From positions 1 through 64,000 of the forward strand of contig NZ_JAABRQ010000001.1 of NCBI RefSeq assembly GCF_011390835.1: a stretch of 64,000 nucleotides of DNA, given 5' to 3'. Positions 63,102-64,000 of this stretch are shown here, piece after piece. The notes below the pieces were generated by a model. The model was not told where the DNA came from and ran no database searches. It worked only from the letters and a program-made list of their open reading frames with translations. The translations under genes and the position numbers were made by a program. The stretch is from Hydrogenophaga sp. (GTDB lineage: Bacteria; Pseudomonadota; Gammaproteobacteria; Burkholderiales; Burkholderiaceae_C). The first letter of the stretch is position 1. Each line of letters starts with the position of its first letter.

Positions 63102-64000
63102 TCAGGTGTCCTTGGACACCTTGATGCTGGGGAACTTGCTGGAGAAGTCCTTGGACTTGGCTGCGATCTTGATCGCGAGCTGGCGCGCCACTGTCTTGTA
63201 GATGCCGGCGATTTCGCCATCGGGATCGGCCACCACGCTGGGCATGCCGCTGTCGGCCTGGACACGGATGCTCATGTTCAGCGGCAGGGCGCCCAGGTAG
63301 TCCATGCCGTACTCGGCAGCCATGTTCTTGCCGCCATCGGCGCCGAAGATGTGCTCGGTGTGGCCACACTTCTCGCACACGTGCACCGCCATGTTTTCGA
63401 CGATGCCCAGGATGGGCACGCCCACCTTCTCGAACATCTTGATGCCCTTGCGCGCGTCGAGCAGGGCGATGTCCTGCGGCGTGGTCACGATCACCGCGCC
63501 GGTCAGCGGCACGCGCTGCGACAGGGTGAGCTGGATGTCGCCAGTGCCGGGGGGCATATCGACAATCAGGTAGTCGAGGTCTTTCCAGTTGGTCTGGCGC
63601 AGCAGCTGCTCCAGTGCCTGGGTGGCCATGGGGCCGCGCCAGATCATGGCTTCGTCGCGGTCGATCAGGAAGCCGATCGAGATCACCTGCACCCCGTAGT
63701 TCTCCAGCGGCTCCATGCTCTGGCCGTCGCTGCTTTCGGGCCGGCCCTCCAAGCCCATCATCATGGGCTGACTGGGGCCATATATGTCGGCGTCCAGGAT
63801 GCCGACCTTGGCGCCTTCGGCGGCCAGCGCCAGCGCGAGGTTGACGGCGGTGGTGCTCTTTCCCACGCCGCCCTTGCCCGAGGCCACGGCGACGATGTTT
63901 TTCACCTGCGGCAGCAACTGCACGCCGCGCTGCACCGCATGCGCGGCGATCTTCACCACCAGGTTGGTCGAGACGTTGTCCACGCCCGGCACCGCCTTGG
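63102..64000 (-). CDS. apbC: Mrp/ApbC Fe-S cluster carrier ATPase (N-terminus outside window)
   Basis: 299 residues are visible; the frame runs off the right edge, so about 60 N-terminal residues (the DUF59/MIP18 domain) are missing. The visible part begins KAVPGVDNVSTNLVVK, followed by the deviant Walker A ASGKGGVGKSTTAVN, DADIYGPSQP, LIVDMPPGTGD, and the cluster-binding CxxC in HVCEKCGHTEHIFG. It carries [4Fe-4S] clusters to apoproteins. It lies upstream of the FDH maturation unit on the same strand, where a carrier would be useful, but it is a general housekeeping gene. Confidence 0.95.
   Translation of the reverse strand, partial: KAVPGVDNVSTNLVVKIAAHAVQRGVQLLPQVKNIVAVASGKGGVGKSTTAVNLALALAAEGAKVGILDADIYGPSQPMMMGLEGRPESSDGQSMEPLENYGVQVISIGFLIDRDEAMIWRGPMATQALEQLLRQTNWKDLDYLIVDMPPGTGDIQLTLSQRVPLTGAVIVTTPQDIALLDARKGIKMFEKVGVPILGIVENMAVHVCEKCGHTEHIFGADGGKNMAAEYGMDYLGALPLNMSIRVQADSGMPSVVADPDGEIAGIYKTVARQLAIKIAAKSKDFSSKFPSIKVSKDT

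Overview
The window is 64 kb of high-GC bacterial chromosome. Gene content and synteny point to a betaproteobacterium of the order Burkholderiales, probably Comamonadaceae (a Hydrogenophaga-like organism). The indicators are rluC divergent from rne, the hemC-hemD-hemX-hemY order, the DUF3348/DUF802/OmpA/DUF2894 set, the gcl-hyi-glxR-ttuD operon and the FDH-O/N type formate dehydrogenase cluster with DUF3305/DUF3306 partners. This placement is inferred from family knowledge, not from a search. I see no phage, integrase, transposase or CRISPR array; the sequence reads as ordinary core and near-core chromosome.

Layout. 0.1-4.4 kb (minus): four translationally coupled genes, DUF3348, DUF802, an OmpA/MotB-like protein and DUF2894. 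DUF802 looks like a MotA/ExbB-type channel with a very long coiled-coil tail, and its partner looks like MotB/ZorB; together they resemble an uncharacterised 5:2 ion-driven motor. 4.5-6.4 kb: a divergent CadR/PbrR-like regulator and a short CDF metal exporter, then a cytochrome b561-like gene. 6.5-14.9 kb: the glyoxylate-to-glycerate operon (gcl, hyi, glxR, ttuD; minus) facing a LysR regulator and an 8-oxoguanine deaminase, then an SDR. 15.1-18.9 kb: Rieske ferredoxin, esterase, hydratase, acyl-CoA ligase. 19.0-24.0 kb: an H-NS-like protein, rluC and rne with a ~600-base leader. 24.2-28.7 kb: the late tetrapyrrole operon. 28.8-36.4 kb (plus): ppc, a PHP phosphatase, an EamA permease, a YciO/Sua5 protein, an M50 protease, trpS. 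36.5-38.6 kb: a convergent response regulator and histidine kinase. 38.7-47.2 kb: tRNA-Ser(CGA), serS, ispH-fkpB, a frameshifted radC, an Smr protein, truncated hemoglobin, an FtsX-like permease, upp.

47.3-64 kb is a formate dehydrogenase island. The structural operon (small Tat peptide, fdhA, fdhB, lipoprotein, fdhC, small secreted protein) runs on the minus strand, followed by a terminator and fdhD. Divergent from it is a sigma-54 activator/histidine kinase pair. Upstream of the small Tat gene is a good -24/-12 sigma-54 site with three palindromes behind it, which suggests that the adjacent two-component system drives the operon. Beyond the kinase lie maturation genes (TorD-like chaperone, a large multi-cluster Fe-S protein, DUF3306, a class I glutamine amidotransferase, DUF3305) and the start-truncated mrp/apbC.

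Bases 1-115 hold no gene I can support. The only stretches over 300 bases without a gene are 20423-21018 (rne leader) and 54043-54528 (fdh/regulator divergent control region); both are described below.
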